Positions 30,776-30,864 of a stretch of DNA of 30,864 bases are shown here, in pieces (the first letter of the stretch is position 1; each line of letters starts with the position of its first letter). A program made the position numbers and the translations under genes. The notes beneath the pieces were generated by a model. It worked only from the letters and a program-made list of their open reading frames with translations. It was not told the origin of the DNA and made no database searches. The stretch lies in IMG/VR virus record IMGVR_UViG_3300030106_000356, positions 2,705 through 33,568 of that record; one strand, 5' to 3'. This DNA comes from a virus.

Positions 30776-30819
30776 TGTTACAGTTGTGTTACAGTTATGT
30801 AACAATTGTGTAACAATTA
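30776..30819. repeat. Four tandem 11-bp repeats with dyad symmetry
   Basis: On the + strand: TGTTACAGTTG, TGTTACAGTTA, TGTAACAATTG, TGTAACAATTA. The 11-bp period is close to one helical turn. TGTTACA and TGTAACA are reverse complements, so units 1-2 mirror units 3-4 around 30797/30798. The surrounding gap 30672-30816 has no gene that I can support. An operator or iteron-like protein-binding site fits. Confidence 0.85.
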
Positions 30820-30842
30820 TACGTACTCCTCATAAGTTTCAA
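30816..30842 (-). promoter_or_regulatory. Weak promoter candidate beside the 11-bp repeats
   Basis: On the - strand, TTGAAA (30842-30837), only 15 nt, then TATAAT (30821-30816). The -10 is perfect, the spacer is short and no TG extension is present. Its expected start would fall inside the repeat array, so the repeats could act as operator. Confidence 0.35.
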
Positions 30843-30864
30843 CATCAGCCTTAATATTATTATC
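30817..30864 (-). CDS. 3' end of a gene entering from the right edge (partial)
   Basis: From the right edge a frame reads DNNIKADVETYEEYV and stops at TAA 30819-30817. The acidic, hydrophilic composition is protein-like. Another frame is also open for about 22 codons but gives an unlikely hydrophobic/basic mix. The stop lies inside the last 11-bp repeat. Confidence 0.4.
   Translation of the reverse strand, partial: DNNIKADVETYEEYV

Overview
The window is a piece of an AT-rich, tightly packed tailed-phage genome, probably a marine podovirus-like phage with a T7-type replisome. Evidence: a family A DNA polymerase with a T7-like C-terminus, a T7 gp4-like primase-helicase, an ssDNA-binding-like protein with an acidic tail, a RecB-like exonuclease, a class I ribonucleotide reductase, LamG/SPRY and WIKN-repeat tail-fibre genes, very large internal/ejection-type proteins, a T4-type lysozyme and a 3TM-type holin. 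Low GC, and small proteins of a kind I associate with marine phages (the Zn-ribbon MNCWHC protein, the MAKTWNKS basic protein, the MYINKEF protein), suggest a marine host, possibly SAR11-like; that host is inference. Terminase, portal, capsid, integrase, RNA polymerase and tRNAs are not visible, so the window is not the whole genome.

Layout. Positions 1-17951 are all on the + strand: the end of an upstream gene, a tail-fibre block (52-3256), a small membrane/coiled-coil gene, a block of five probable internal virion or ejection proteins (3521-12441), then lysis and membrane genes (lysozyme, an unknown gene, holin, a second membrane protein). After these come two large secreted low-complexity proteins (13950-16966), a 66-aa membrane protein, a stand-alone IscU-type Fe-S scaffold (17168-17581) and a membrane/coiled-coil protein. 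Positions 17952-30864 are all on the - strand. Read in transcription order (right to left) they hold a cluster of small early-type genes (30864-28169), the ssDNA-binding protein, a 100-aa acidic protein, primase-helicase, DNA polymerase, a GIY-YIG protein, exonuclease, two small genes, then an NrdA-to-NrdB block with a Zn ribbon, a 2OG-Fe(II) oxygenase and a 59-aa gene between the two subunits. The two arms converge at 17951/17952 with stop codons that abut exactly.

Regulation. The left arm shows no obvious promoter; its genes are joined by TAATG or ATGA overlaps and are probably read from upstream of the window. The right arm has three sigma70-like promoters on the - strand (28004-28032, 28381-28409, 30078-30106), each with a 17-nt spacer and an extended -10 (TGT before the hexamer), so host RNA polymerase probably transcribes it. 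A fourth, weaker promoter candidate sits against a four-unit 11-bp repeat array (30776-30819) that looks like an operator or iteron.

Points that stand out: the phage IscU in a late/lysis neighbourhood; the paired secreted NTNVNTS-repeat and nidogen-like/acidic-repeat proteins; the 11-bp array; a candidate leaderless early gene; a structured-looking non-coding stretch ahead of the ssDNA-binding gene; a G7 tract in a tail-fibre gene; and three small genes shorter than 60 codons at 19143-19322, 29122-29271 and 29852-30007.
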